Source: Streptomyces colonosanans (lineage in GTDB: Bacteria > Actinomycetota > Actinomycetes > Streptomycetales > Streptomycetaceae). From it: a DNA stretch of 49,994 nt. The notes below the pieces were generated by a model. That model saw only the letters and a program-made list of their open reading frames with translations, was not told the DNA's origin and searched no databases. The DNA lies in contig NZ_MLYP01000033.1 in NCBI RefSeq assembly GCF_001866645.1, positions 1 through 49,994 of the forward strand. Reading direction: 5' to 3'. Shown here piece by piece: positions 1-6,033 of this stretch; position 1 is the stretch's first letter, and every line of letters starts with the position of its first letter. Position numbers and translations under genes: made by a program.

Positions 1-749
1 GGCGCCGGGGTGGGGGGCGTGGCGACCGGGGGCGGGGCGGGCTGCGGCTGCTGCGGGACGGGCGTGGCCGGAGCGGGAGCGAGCTGCGGAACTGGAGCGG
101 GCTCGGCCGGGGCGGGCGCAGGCGCGGCCGGGGCGGCGAACGCGGGCGGCGCGGCGGCCTGGGTCGGCGGGGCGAACCCCGGGGCGGCGGTCGGCGGCTG
201 CTGCGGAGCGGGGGCCTCCTCCTCGAGGACCTGACCGCCGAAGTTCTTCAGCAGCGCTTCGAGTCCGCCGTCGAAGCCCTGGCCGACCGCGGCGAACCGC
301 CAGACGTCCTTCAGGTAGAAGTCGCCCAGCATGACGGCGCGTTCGGTGGTGAACTCCGCGCCGTTGAACGGATAGCGGGCCACTTCCTCGCCGCCCGCGA
401 CGATGCGCAGATATCCGAAACCGACCTGCGACATCTGCCCGGCGCCGTCGATCGTCGCCGTGAACGACAGTTTCTGGATCTGCGGCGGGATCCTGGTGAG
501 CGTGACCCGGAAGGACTCCGTGTCACCCGCCTGCGGACCGAGCAGCTGAACAGCCTCCTCGGGCGTCTTCGGCTGGTTGAAGAAGACGAAGTACCGGTCA
601 TCCGAGAGTCGTTCGTCGGCGTCCAGACCGAAGCAGCTGATGTCGAAGGTCAGTCCGGGCGCGGAGATCTGCACGCCCACGTACAGATCCGTACCCGCGG
701 TGAGGTCACTGATCCTGGCCTTGTGGCCGCGCTGGAATTCCCTGGCCAT
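1..749 (-). CDS. TerD-family (tellurium resistance/stress) protein, partial at window edge
   Basis: The ATG is at 749 and the frame stays open to the window edge, so the C-terminus is missing. The first ~190 residues form a TerD-type domain, with DLYVGVQISAPG near the N-terminus, DRYFVFFNQPKTPE in the middle and a MLGDFYLKDVWRF segment later. TerD domains are Ca-binding beta-sandwich modules of ter stress operons. After the domain comes a low-complexity Pro/Ala/Gln tail, probably a flexible linker to a second domain outside the window. A GGGGGAC stretch lies upstream of the ATG as a possible ribosome site. The family call is firm. The precise role (tellurite, phage or envelope stress) is not visible. 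Confidence 0.85.
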   Translation of the reverse strand, partial: MAREFQRGHKARISDLTAGTDLYVGVQISAPGLTFDISCFGLDADERLSDDRYFVFFNQPKTPEEAVQLLGPQAGDTESFRVTLTRIPPQIQKLSFTATIDGAGQMSQVGFGYLRIVAGGEEVARYPFNGAEFTTERAVMLGDFYLKDVWRFAAVGQGFDGGLEALLKNFGGQVLEEEAPAPQQPPTAAPGFAPPTQAAAPPAFAAPAAPAPAPAEPAPVPQLAPAPATPVPQQPQPAPPPVATPPTPA

Positions 750-824
750 GCGTAACGACCGTCCCCCATCCCGAATGCGAGTGCGTCGCGCCAGGCTAAC
801 GGCAAAATCCCGAAGGGGACGGAG

Positions 825-843
825 CCGGTACAAACCCGGTACA
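825..843 (-). promoter_or_regulatory. Direct repeat upstream of the terD-like gene (possible operator)
   Basis: Two perfect copies of CCGGTACA (825-832 and 836-843) are spaced 11 bp start to start, one helical turn, about 80-95 bp upstream of the terD-like start codon. The spacing would suit a regulator contacting one face of DNA. No binding protein can be named from the sequence. Confidence 0.3.
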
Positions 844-951
844 CAACCGCCTCTGCACGCTCCGGTGGCGTCCGCCCGGCGCGCGGTGCGCGCCGGTGCG
901 AGCGGTTGCGAACGGTCCGCGCGCGGCAGGGCCGGTGCGCTGCGGCCGCCT

Positions 952-1548
952 CTACTCAGCGCGCTGCGCGGGCTGATGGGGCAGCCGGCCGGCCGCGACC
1001 ACCCCTTCGAGATAGCCACGGGCGCGTTCCGTGCGTGGATACGCCTCCAGCAGCCGCCAGAAGCGCGGCCCGTGCCCCGGTACGAGCAGATGCGCGAGCT
1101 CGTGCAGGAGGACGTAGTCGACGACGTACTCGGGCATGCCCTGCAATCGGTGCGACAGACGGATGCTGCCCTCGGCCGGGGTGCACGAGCCCCAGCGCGT
1201 GTTCTGGTTGGTGACCCAGCGGACCGAGACGGGCCGCGCCCGCCCGCCGAAGTACTGCGCCGACAGCCGCTCGGCCCGCTCGGCCAACTCGGCGTCGCCG
1301 ATGGACCGCTTGCTCTCCTGGGCGGCCAGCTTGTCGAGCATGACGGTCACCCAGCGCTGCTCCTCCGCCTCGGACATCCGAGCCGGGATGAGCACAATGG
1401 TGCGATCACCCTCGCGGTATGCGGAGACCGTTCTGCGGCGTCGCGTGCTCCTGCGCACCTCGATCGGGCTCGCCTCCGAGCCGCTCGGCGGCTGGCTCGT
1501 CGTGCTGCGCTGTGTCTTTCCGGCGCGGTGCAGTGGGTCGGCGGGCAC
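952..1548 (-). CDS. M48-like / YgjP-type zinc metallopeptidase
   Basis: A 198-residue protein with the zinc signature HELAH followed by a GHG motif 6 residues later, preceded by the family's TRWGSCTPAEGSIRLS block. This is the YgjP/DUF45 (WLM-like) class of small cytoplasmic gluzincins. No signal peptide is visible. The GTG at 1548 is chosen because it opens the frame and a GGGGC stretch precedes it, but the first ~30 residues are low-complexity and an internal GTG is possible. It is transcribed divergently from the ThiF-like gene across 215 bp. The substrate is unknown; E. coli YgjP has been linked to UTP hydrolysis and peptidase activity, and that assignment should not be transferred. Confidence 0.85.
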   Translation of the reverse strand: MPADPLHRAGKTQRSTTSQPPSGSEASPIEVRRSTRRRRTVSAYREGDRTIVLIPARMSEAEEQRWVTVMLDKLAAQESKRSIGDAELAERAERLSAQYFGGRARPVSVRWVTNQNTRWGSCTPAEGSIRLSHRLQGMPEYVVDYVLLHELAHLLVPGHGPRFWRLLEAYPRTERARGYLEGVVAAGRLPHQPAQRAE

Positions 1549-1763
1549 GCCCCGACGTTACCCGCTGCGCTCGGAAGAAGTCCTGCCTCTGGGACACTTC
1601 CCTGCCGATCGGCACCCCGAGCGCTGGATTCGTACGACGAACACCCGCGCCTGTGGACAACTCTCGGCACGCTCCCACCAGACCCCGGCATGCTGGCAAG
1701 CGTCGACGGACCGGAAGATCCGCTGACCGACAGGAACATACTTCGCACTACGGGGAGCCGGTC

Positions 1764-2987
1764 ATGCATCCGATGGTGAAGCCCGCGCTGCGGCGCGGCT
1801 GGCGGGATCTGAACACCGTGCAGTTCGGCATGGCACCCGCACACGCGATGGTGCTGGGTCCTGTGGACACGGCGACGGGCAGCTTCCTCGCGCTGCTCGA
1901 CGGCACCCGCGGGATGCCGCTGCTGCGCGAGGAGGCCCGCGGCATGGGGCTGCCAGACGGCCACGTTGACGCACTGGTGGACAACCTGTCCGGCTCGGGT
2001 CTGCTGGACGATGCGACGGGCGGTGGCCCCCAGGCCGATGCCCTCCGTGCCGATGCGGCCGTCCTGGACCGCCTTCGCCCCGACCTCGCGTCGCTGTCCC
2101 TGGTCGCCCGCGCGCCGGGTGAGCCCGCCCGACGCCTGGCCGCCCGACGCTCCCTTCGGGTCCAGGTCCGGGGGGCGGGCCGGGTGGGGGTCGTCCTCGC
2201 CTCGCTGTTGGCGGGCGCGGGCGTCGGCGAGGTCGATGTGCGCGACACTGGCCGCGTCGAGCCGTGGGACGTGGCACCGGGCGGTCTGCCGGCCGACTCT
2301 ATCGGCGAGCGCAGAGAGGAGGCGGCCCGCCGTACGGTGCGAGCGGCCGCATCCGGCCGGCCACCGCGCCGCGAGCGCGCCTCGCGGCGCTCCTCCCGCG
2401 GTGACGCCGAACTCGGCTACTCCCTGGTGATCCTCGCCTCGCGCGACGGCCTCCACGTCCACGCGCCCGACCCCCTGGCCGCCGCACCGCTGATCGTCTC
2501 CGGTACGCCTCATCTGTACGCCGGTGTCGTGGAGGGCACGGGAGTCGTGGGCCCCTTCGTCCTGCCGGGCGACACAGGCTGCGCGGGCTGCCTCGACCGG
2601 GGGCGCGCCGACCGGGACGAGACTTGGGCGCGGCTGGTCACCCAGTGGCGCTCCGGGCGCCCGCAGCCAGTCCAGGCGTGCGATCTCGCTCTGTCGACCG
2701 CCGTAGCAGGTGTCGCCGCCGGGCACGCACTCGCCTTCCTCGACGGCGAGGTGCCCTCCAGCGCGGGCGCACGCTGGGAAGCCTCCGTGCCCCGGCTCGA
2801 CTGGCACGCGCGACTGGTGTGGGCGCATCCCGCATGCGGGTGCGGCGCCGCGGAGAAAAGTAAGGGAGAACACACCTCAAAGGACGGGGGCGCACACGAG
2901 ACAATGGTGGAGCAACAGCCATTGAGGAACTTGTCCCGCAAGGCACACGCGGCACGGCAGTCTGCGACTTGGAGGGCGCATGTCTGA
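1764..2987 (+). CDS. ThiF-fold (E1-like) protein, TOMM leader-binding type, probably non-catalytic
   Basis: A 407-residue protein. Residues 1-110 resemble a winged, RRE-like N-terminal region. Residues ~133-180 form a Rossmann motif (RGAGRVG) followed by DTGRVEPWDVAPGG. Canonical ThiF/E1 enzymes have an acidic residue and an Asn-x-x-Arg-Gln here, so adenylating residues seem absent. Cysteine pairs GCAGC (~270-276) and ACGC (~357-361) are placed like the structural zinc site of ThiF proteins. The ATG at 1764 has GGGGAG 7 nt upstream. The stop overlaps the start of the ABC1 kinase gene by 8 nt, so the two are probably co-translated. Automated annotation often calls such proteins TOMM precursor leader-peptide-binding, but no precursor peptide or YcaO gene is nearby. 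Confidence 0.75.
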   Translation: MHPMVKPALRRGWRDLNTVQFGMAPAHAMVLGPVDTATGSFLALLDGTRGMPLLREEARGMGLPDGHVDALVDNLSGSGLLDDATGGGPQADALRADAAVLDRLRPDLASLSLVARAPGEPARRLAARRSLRVQVRGAGRVGVVLASLLAGAGVGEVDVRDTGRVEPWDVAPGGLPADSIGERREEAARRTVRAAASGRPPRRERASRRSSRGDAELGYSLVILASRDGLHVHAPDPLAAAPLIVSGTPHLYAGVVEGTGVVGPFVLPGDTGCAGCLDRGRADRDETWARLVTQWRSGRPQPVQACDLALSTAVAGVAAGHALAFLDGEVPSSAGARWEASVPRLDWHARLVWAHPACGCGAAEKSKGEHTSKDGGAHETMVEQQPLRNLSRKAHAARQSATWRAHV

Positions 2988-4341
2988 TCTTCCCCGGAAG
3001 GCGGTCACCCGAACCGCCAAGCTCGCCGCACTCCCGCTCGGCTTCGCCGGGCGGGCGACCTGGGGGCTAGGCAAACGGATCGTCGGCGAGTCCGCGGAGA
3101 TCGTCGGCCGCGAACTCCAACAGCGCACGGCGGAGCAGCTGTTCAAGGTGCTCGGCGAGCTCAAGGGCGGCGCGATGAAGTTCGGGCAGGCCCTGTCCGT
3201 CTTCGAATCGGCACTCCCGGAGGAGGTCGCCGGGCCGTACCGTGCCGCTCTGACGAAGCTCCAGGAGGCGGCCCCGCCGATGCCTACGCGCACGGTGCAC
3301 GCGGTACTGGAGGAGCGCCTCGGCGCGAACTGGCGGGAACTGTTCCTGGAGTTCGAGGACAAGCCGTCGGCGGCCGCCTCGATCGGCCAAGTGCACCGCG
3401 GGGTATGGCACGACGGCCGCGAGGTGGCGGTCAAGGTGCAGTACCCGGGCGCGGGCGAGGCACTGCTCTCCGACCTGAACCAACTCAGCCGTTTCGCCCG
3501 TCTGCTGGGCCCCCTGATCCCGGGTATGGACATCAAGCCGCTGATCGCGGAGCTGCGCGACCGGGTCTCCGAGGAGCTGGACTACGGCCTGGAGGCGCAG
3601 GCGCAGCAGGCGCACGCGGAGGAGTTCGCGAACGACCCGGACGTCATGGTGCCGGCGGTGGTGCACCAGTGCGAGCAGATCCTGGTGACCGAGTGGATCG
3701 ACGGCATACCGCTGTCGGAGGTGATCGCCGAGGGGTCCCCGGAACAACGGGACCGCGCCGGCCAACTGCTGGCTCGTTTCCTTTTCTCAGGCCCGGCCCG
3801 TACGGGCCTTCTTCACGCCGACCCGCACCCGGGCAACTTCCGCCTCCTGCCCGGCCCGGACGGTGCGACCCAGAAGGACAGCTGGCGCCTGGGCGTCCTG
3901 GATTTCGGCACGGTCGATCGCCTGCCAGGAGGCCTGCCGACCCCGATCGGCCACTCCTTGCGCATGACCCTGGAGGGCGACGCCCAGTCGGTCTACGAAC
4001 TCCTTTGCGAGGAGGGCTTCGTCAAGGAATCCATCGAACTCGACCCGGATGCGGTCCTCGACTATCTCCTCCCGATCATCGAACCGGCCCGGGCCGGCGA
4101 GTTCACCTTCACTCGCGGCTGGATGCGCAGCCAGGCGGCCCGTATCTCCGACCCGCGCTCCCCCGCGTACCAGCTGGGCAAACGGCTGAACCTGCCGCCG
4201 GCCTACCTCCTCATACATCGCGTGACCTTGAGCACAATCGGCGTGCTGTGCCAACTGGGCGCCACGGTCCGCCTGCGCGACGAACTGGAGGAGTGGCTGC
4301 CGGGCTTCCTGCTGGAGGAGGAACCTGCGGCGGAGGCCTGA
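2980..4341 (+). CDS. ABC1/AarF/UbiB family atypical kinase
   Basis: A 453-residue ABC1 (UbiB/ADCK) protein with all family landmarks: KFGQ (~67-70) in the N-terminal extension, the Ala-rich loop AAASIGQVH (~128-136) that replaces the glycine-rich loop, VAVKVQYPG with the ATP lysine (~152), the catalytic loop HADPHPGNF (~279-287), and LDFGT as the metal-binding motif (~307). In other bacteria UbiB proteins support isoprenoid-quinone synthesis or lipid homeostasis; the actinobacterial role is not defined. No clear transmembrane helix was seen at the C-terminus. The start overlaps the ThiF-like gene by 8 nt, so this is a two-gene unit that ends at the hairpin at 4619-4652. Confidence 0.93.
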   Translation: MSDLPRKAVTRTAKLAALPLGFAGRATWGLGKRIVGESAEIVGRELQQRTAEQLFKVLGELKGGAMKFGQALSVFESALPEEVAGPYRAALTKLQEAAPPMPTRTVHAVLEERLGANWRELFLEFEDKPSAAASIGQVHRGVWHDGREVAVKVQYPGAGEALLSDLNQLSRFARLLGPLIPGMDIKPLIAELRDRVSEELDYGLEAQAQQAHAEEFANDPDVMVPAVVHQCEQILVTEWIDGIPLSEVIAEGSPEQRDRAGQLLARFLFSGPARTGLLHADPHPGNFRLLPGPDGATQKDSWRLGVLDFGTVDRLPGGLPTPIGHSLRMTLEGDAQSVYELLCEEGFVKESIELDPDAVLDYLLPIIEPARAGEFTFTRGWMRSQAARISDPRSPAYQLGKRLNLPPAYLLIHRVTLSTIGVLCQLGATVRLRDELEEWLPGFLLEEEPAAEA

Positions 4342-4618
4342 GCGGACTACCACCAGACCGAATCCGGCCGCCGCTCGATCACCCTGATGCGGGCGCGGGC
4401 TCAGTCGTCGCATAAGGAGTGCCAGGCGCGGTTCTCCCTGGGGCAGGTCCGGGGAACGGGGTGTCGTCGGCCGGGGCGCCGCCGCGAGCGCACACGAGGT
4501 AATGGGCCTCTGCGGTGCCGCGCGAGCGCACGGAGCCACGGTCGTCACCGTCGCCGGGAAGACTCGTCACCCCGGTGGCGATATACCCCGCGGGCGCGGT
4601 TCGGCTATCGCAACGCAC
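4342..4618. other. Intergenic stretch between convergent genes
   Basis: About 275 bases after the ABC1 kinase stop and before the bidirectional hairpin. I see no convincing reading frame with Streptomyces third-position bias, no structured RNA and no repeat. Confidence 0.5.
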
Positions 4619-4652
4619 CGCGGGGGCCGGTCCGAGCGGACCGGCCCCCGCG
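4619..4652. terminator. Bidirectional terminator hairpin
   Basis: A perfect 15-bp inverted repeat (4619-4633 and 4638-4652) with a GAGC loop lies between the convergent ABC1 kinase gene and the wblC-coupled small gene. There is no U-tract, as is common for Streptomyces terminators. It is placed to stop both transcripts. Confidence 0.75.
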
Positions 4653-4680
4653 AAGGGTTCGTGCTGGTGATGGCCACCAG

Positions 4681-5004
4681 CTACTGCATAACGGCCATGG
4701 CGAGCGCACGGCGGGCGCGCAGCGACGCGCGCTCGGCCCGGCGCTGCATCCGGCGGGCCACCACCAGGCGCACGGCCTGGCGCTCCCGATCGGCCTCATG
4801 CAGCCGCTCGCGCATATGCGCGCGAGCCAAGGCTTCTGGGATGAGTTGCATCTCACGAGTCCTGTTCTGACGCGAGGCGTTCGCGCCGGAGGTGGTGAAG
4901 TCTGGGGTCGCGGAGCCTGTGGGCTCGCTGGTGGACGGCTTCATCGGGGCCTGCTTCTCGGGGTCGTGCGTGAGGGGGCGGTCGATCGTTCCTGCGGTGT
5001 TCAT
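4681..5004 (-). CDS. Small basic protein translationally coupled to wblC
   Basis: A 107-residue protein whose ATG (5002-5004) overlaps the wblC stop in an ATGA arrangement, a strong sign of translational coupling. The first ~50 residues are polar and probably disordered. The C-terminal half is a long Arg/Ala-rich helix (repeated Arg-Arg, Arg-Ala and Met-Gln-Arg steps), consistent with a nucleic-acid-binding or ribosome-binding helix. No domain is recognised. Being co-expressed with an antibiotic-induced regulator, it is a candidate member of the WblC response rather than a random neighbour. Third-position GC is high and the frame is clean, so I consider it real. Confidence 0.75.
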   Translation of the reverse strand: MNTAGTIDRPLTHDPEKQAPMKPSTSEPTGSATPDFTTSGANASRQNRTREMQLIPEALARAHMRERLHEADRERQAVRLVVARRMQRRAERASLRARRALAMAVMQ

Positions 5005-5369
5005 GCCGTGACCGGGTTCTTGCGCGGGCGACCACGCGGCCGCTTCCGGGCGACAACGACACCCTGGACGAAGAGTTCGCCACCCCAGACGCCCCAGGGC
5101 TCACGCCGTTCCTTGGCGCCGGCGAGGCAGGCCTCGATCAGCGGGCAGGTACGGCAGAGGGACTTGGCGTACTCGACGTCGGCCGGCGACTCGGCGAAGA
5201 AGACCTCCGGGTCGTAGGAGCGGCAGGGGACGGGTACGCCCAGGTTCTCGATGGCGTCGTCGAGCGCGGTGAGCGTGGTGAGCGGAGTCAAGGTGGAGTC
5301 CTCCGTGAGGCCGGGCGGGGAGATCGTTTCGGAAGGCGGTACGGACGGGGCGTGCGCTTCGAGTTGCAC
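5001..5369 (-). CDS. wblC: WhiB-family regulator WblC (WhiB7), antibiotic-resistance master regulator
   Basis: A 122-residue WhiB protein with iron-sulfur ligands C49, C72, C75 and C81 (C-x22-C-x2-C-x5-C), the G-V-W-G-G turn at 93-97, and a C-terminal AT-hook (RPRGRPRK, 110-117). The AT-hook distinguishes WhiB7/WblC from other Wbl proteins. In actinobacteria WblC binds sigma-A region 4 and AT-rich DNA next to the -35, and induces resistance genes when ribosome-targeting antibiotics are present. The GTG start at 5369 has GAGGAAG about 7-8 nt upstream. Transcription begins far upstream and passes a leader ORF and an intrinsic terminator (separate entries). The gene overlaps the next small gene by 4 nt. 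Confidence 0.95.
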   Translation of the reverse strand: MQLEAHAPSVPPSETISPPGLTEDSTLTPLTTLTALDDAIENLGVPVPCRSYDPEVFFAESPADVEYAKSLCRTCPLIEACLAGAKERREPWGVWGGELFVQGVVVARKRPRGRPRKNPVTA

Positions 5370-5489
5370 GGTTCGTCTTCCTCGTCTGGTCGTTCCGGTC
5401 CGGTGGGACCGGGTGGCGGCTTTGGTACCGGGTTCTTTTCTTGTCCCGAGGCCCCTTCGTTCTGCCGTCCCCGTTCAGGGAAAACAGAA

Positions 5490-5522
5490 GGGCCGCGGAT
5501 CCCGGATGGGGTTCCGCGGCCC
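5490..5522 (-). terminator. Intrinsic terminator/attenuator in the wblC leader
   Basis: Read on the minus strand, a 10-bp perfect GC stem (5513-5522 with 5490-5499, extendable by one A-T pair) is followed directly by TTCTGTTTT. It lies between the leader ORF stop (5547) and wblC (5369), the position expected for ribosome-mediated attenuation. whiB7/wblC leaders in mycobacteria and Streptomyces are known to use an upstream ORF plus an intrinsic terminator. Confidence 0.8.
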
Positions 5523-5534
5523 TGAAGGCGCCGG

Positions 5535-5551
5535 CCTGATCGGCGATCAGG
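5535..5551 (-). promoter_or_regulatory. Short stem overlapping the leader-ORF stop codon
   Basis: A perfect 7-bp inverted repeat, CCTGATC-GGC-GATCAGG, contains the stop codon (5547-5549) of the leader ORF. A ribosome terminating or stalled here would block this stem and could change folding of the terminator 12 nt further on. This is an inference from geometry. Confidence 0.5.
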
Positions 5552-5867
5552 CTGGATCACTCCAGGGTTCTGGCCCACGGAAGGCCCACATCAGGTGGTG
5601 CTGCGTTGCCTGCTTCCGGAATCCGGCACCGGCTGCCGCAAAGGCATAGGCCTGCGCCTGTGCCGCTACTGCTTCCAGTGCCTTGGTCGGTCGCTCATTG
5701 CGCTCACGGATGGGAAGACCCGCGAGAGACAGAGAGGACGCCGGACGCACGGCACGAATGCCGGACAGACCAGTGCCCAGGTTCGAGACGCCGAGCATGC
5801 ACGTGGAGACGACCGAGCGATCGGTCATTTTGACGGTGCAGGTGGAGCTGGTGTTGATGCTGATCAC
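5547..5867 (-). CDS. wblC leader ORF / small upstream protein (106 codons)
   Basis: The GTG at 5867 has a strong ribosome site (GGAGG, 8 nt spacing) and opens a 106-codon frame ending 178 nt before wblC. The first ~20 codons have almost pure G/C third positions, and later codons less so. An in-frame internal ATG at 5591 would give a 14-residue peptide, MWAFRGPEPWSDPA, with the same stop, but with no good ribosome site. Either the long or the short form could be the uORF that senses translation stress. No domain is recognised. The stop sits inside a 17-nt stem and 24 nt before the terminator stem, so regulation is the likelier role. The frame, ribosome site and position are seen; the function is inferred. 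Confidence 0.55.
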   Translation of the reverse strand: MISINTSSTCTVKMTDRSVVSTCMLGVSNLGTGLSGIRAVRPASSLSLAGLPIRERNERPTKALEAVAAQAQAYAFAAAGAGFRKQATQHHLMWAFRGPEPWSDPA

Positions 5868-5945
5868 TGGAATCGCCTCCTCTCGGCGCCTTGGGGGGAC
5901 TGGGGTGAGCCAGTCCGGCGGATAGGTAAGTACAGCACGAAAACA

Positions 5946-5963
5946 GGGCCTTCGAGAAGGCCT
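5946..5963 (-). terminator. Terminator-like hairpin after uvrD2 / early wblC leader
   Basis: On the minus strand the stem GGCCTT-CTCG-AAGGCC (5947-5962, one extra G-T pair) is followed by CTGTTTTCG. It lies downstream of the uvrD2 stop, but also just downstream of the predicted wblC start site (~5974). It may end read-through from uvrD2 or form the first element of the wblC leader. Confidence 0.5.
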
Positions 5964-5980
5964 CTGCTCCCGTGGCTAAG

Positions 5981-6020
5981 AACCTATGGGGATTGCTGGG
6001 GCATGCGCAAACTATTTTTT
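5981..6020 (-). promoter_or_regulatory. Predicted wblC promoter with WhiB7-type AT-rich element
   Basis: On the minus strand an A/T run (6011-6020, AAAAAATAGT) directly precedes a -35 TTGCGC (6005-6010), an 18-bp spacer and a -10 TAGGTT (5981-5986). WhiB7/WblC targets are defined by an AT-rich stretch beside the -35 of a sigma-A promoter, and WhiB7 activates its own gene. Such an A/T run is rare in this genome. The promoter starts immediately after the uvrD2 stop and would give a leader of ~600 nt. Confidence 0.7.
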
Positions 6021-6033
6021 CGACGAGTTCGTA

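Noticed and set aside
10..234. Gly/Ala/Cys-rich plus-strand frame
   Set aside because: It is the complement of the Pro/Ala/Gln tail of the terD-like gene.
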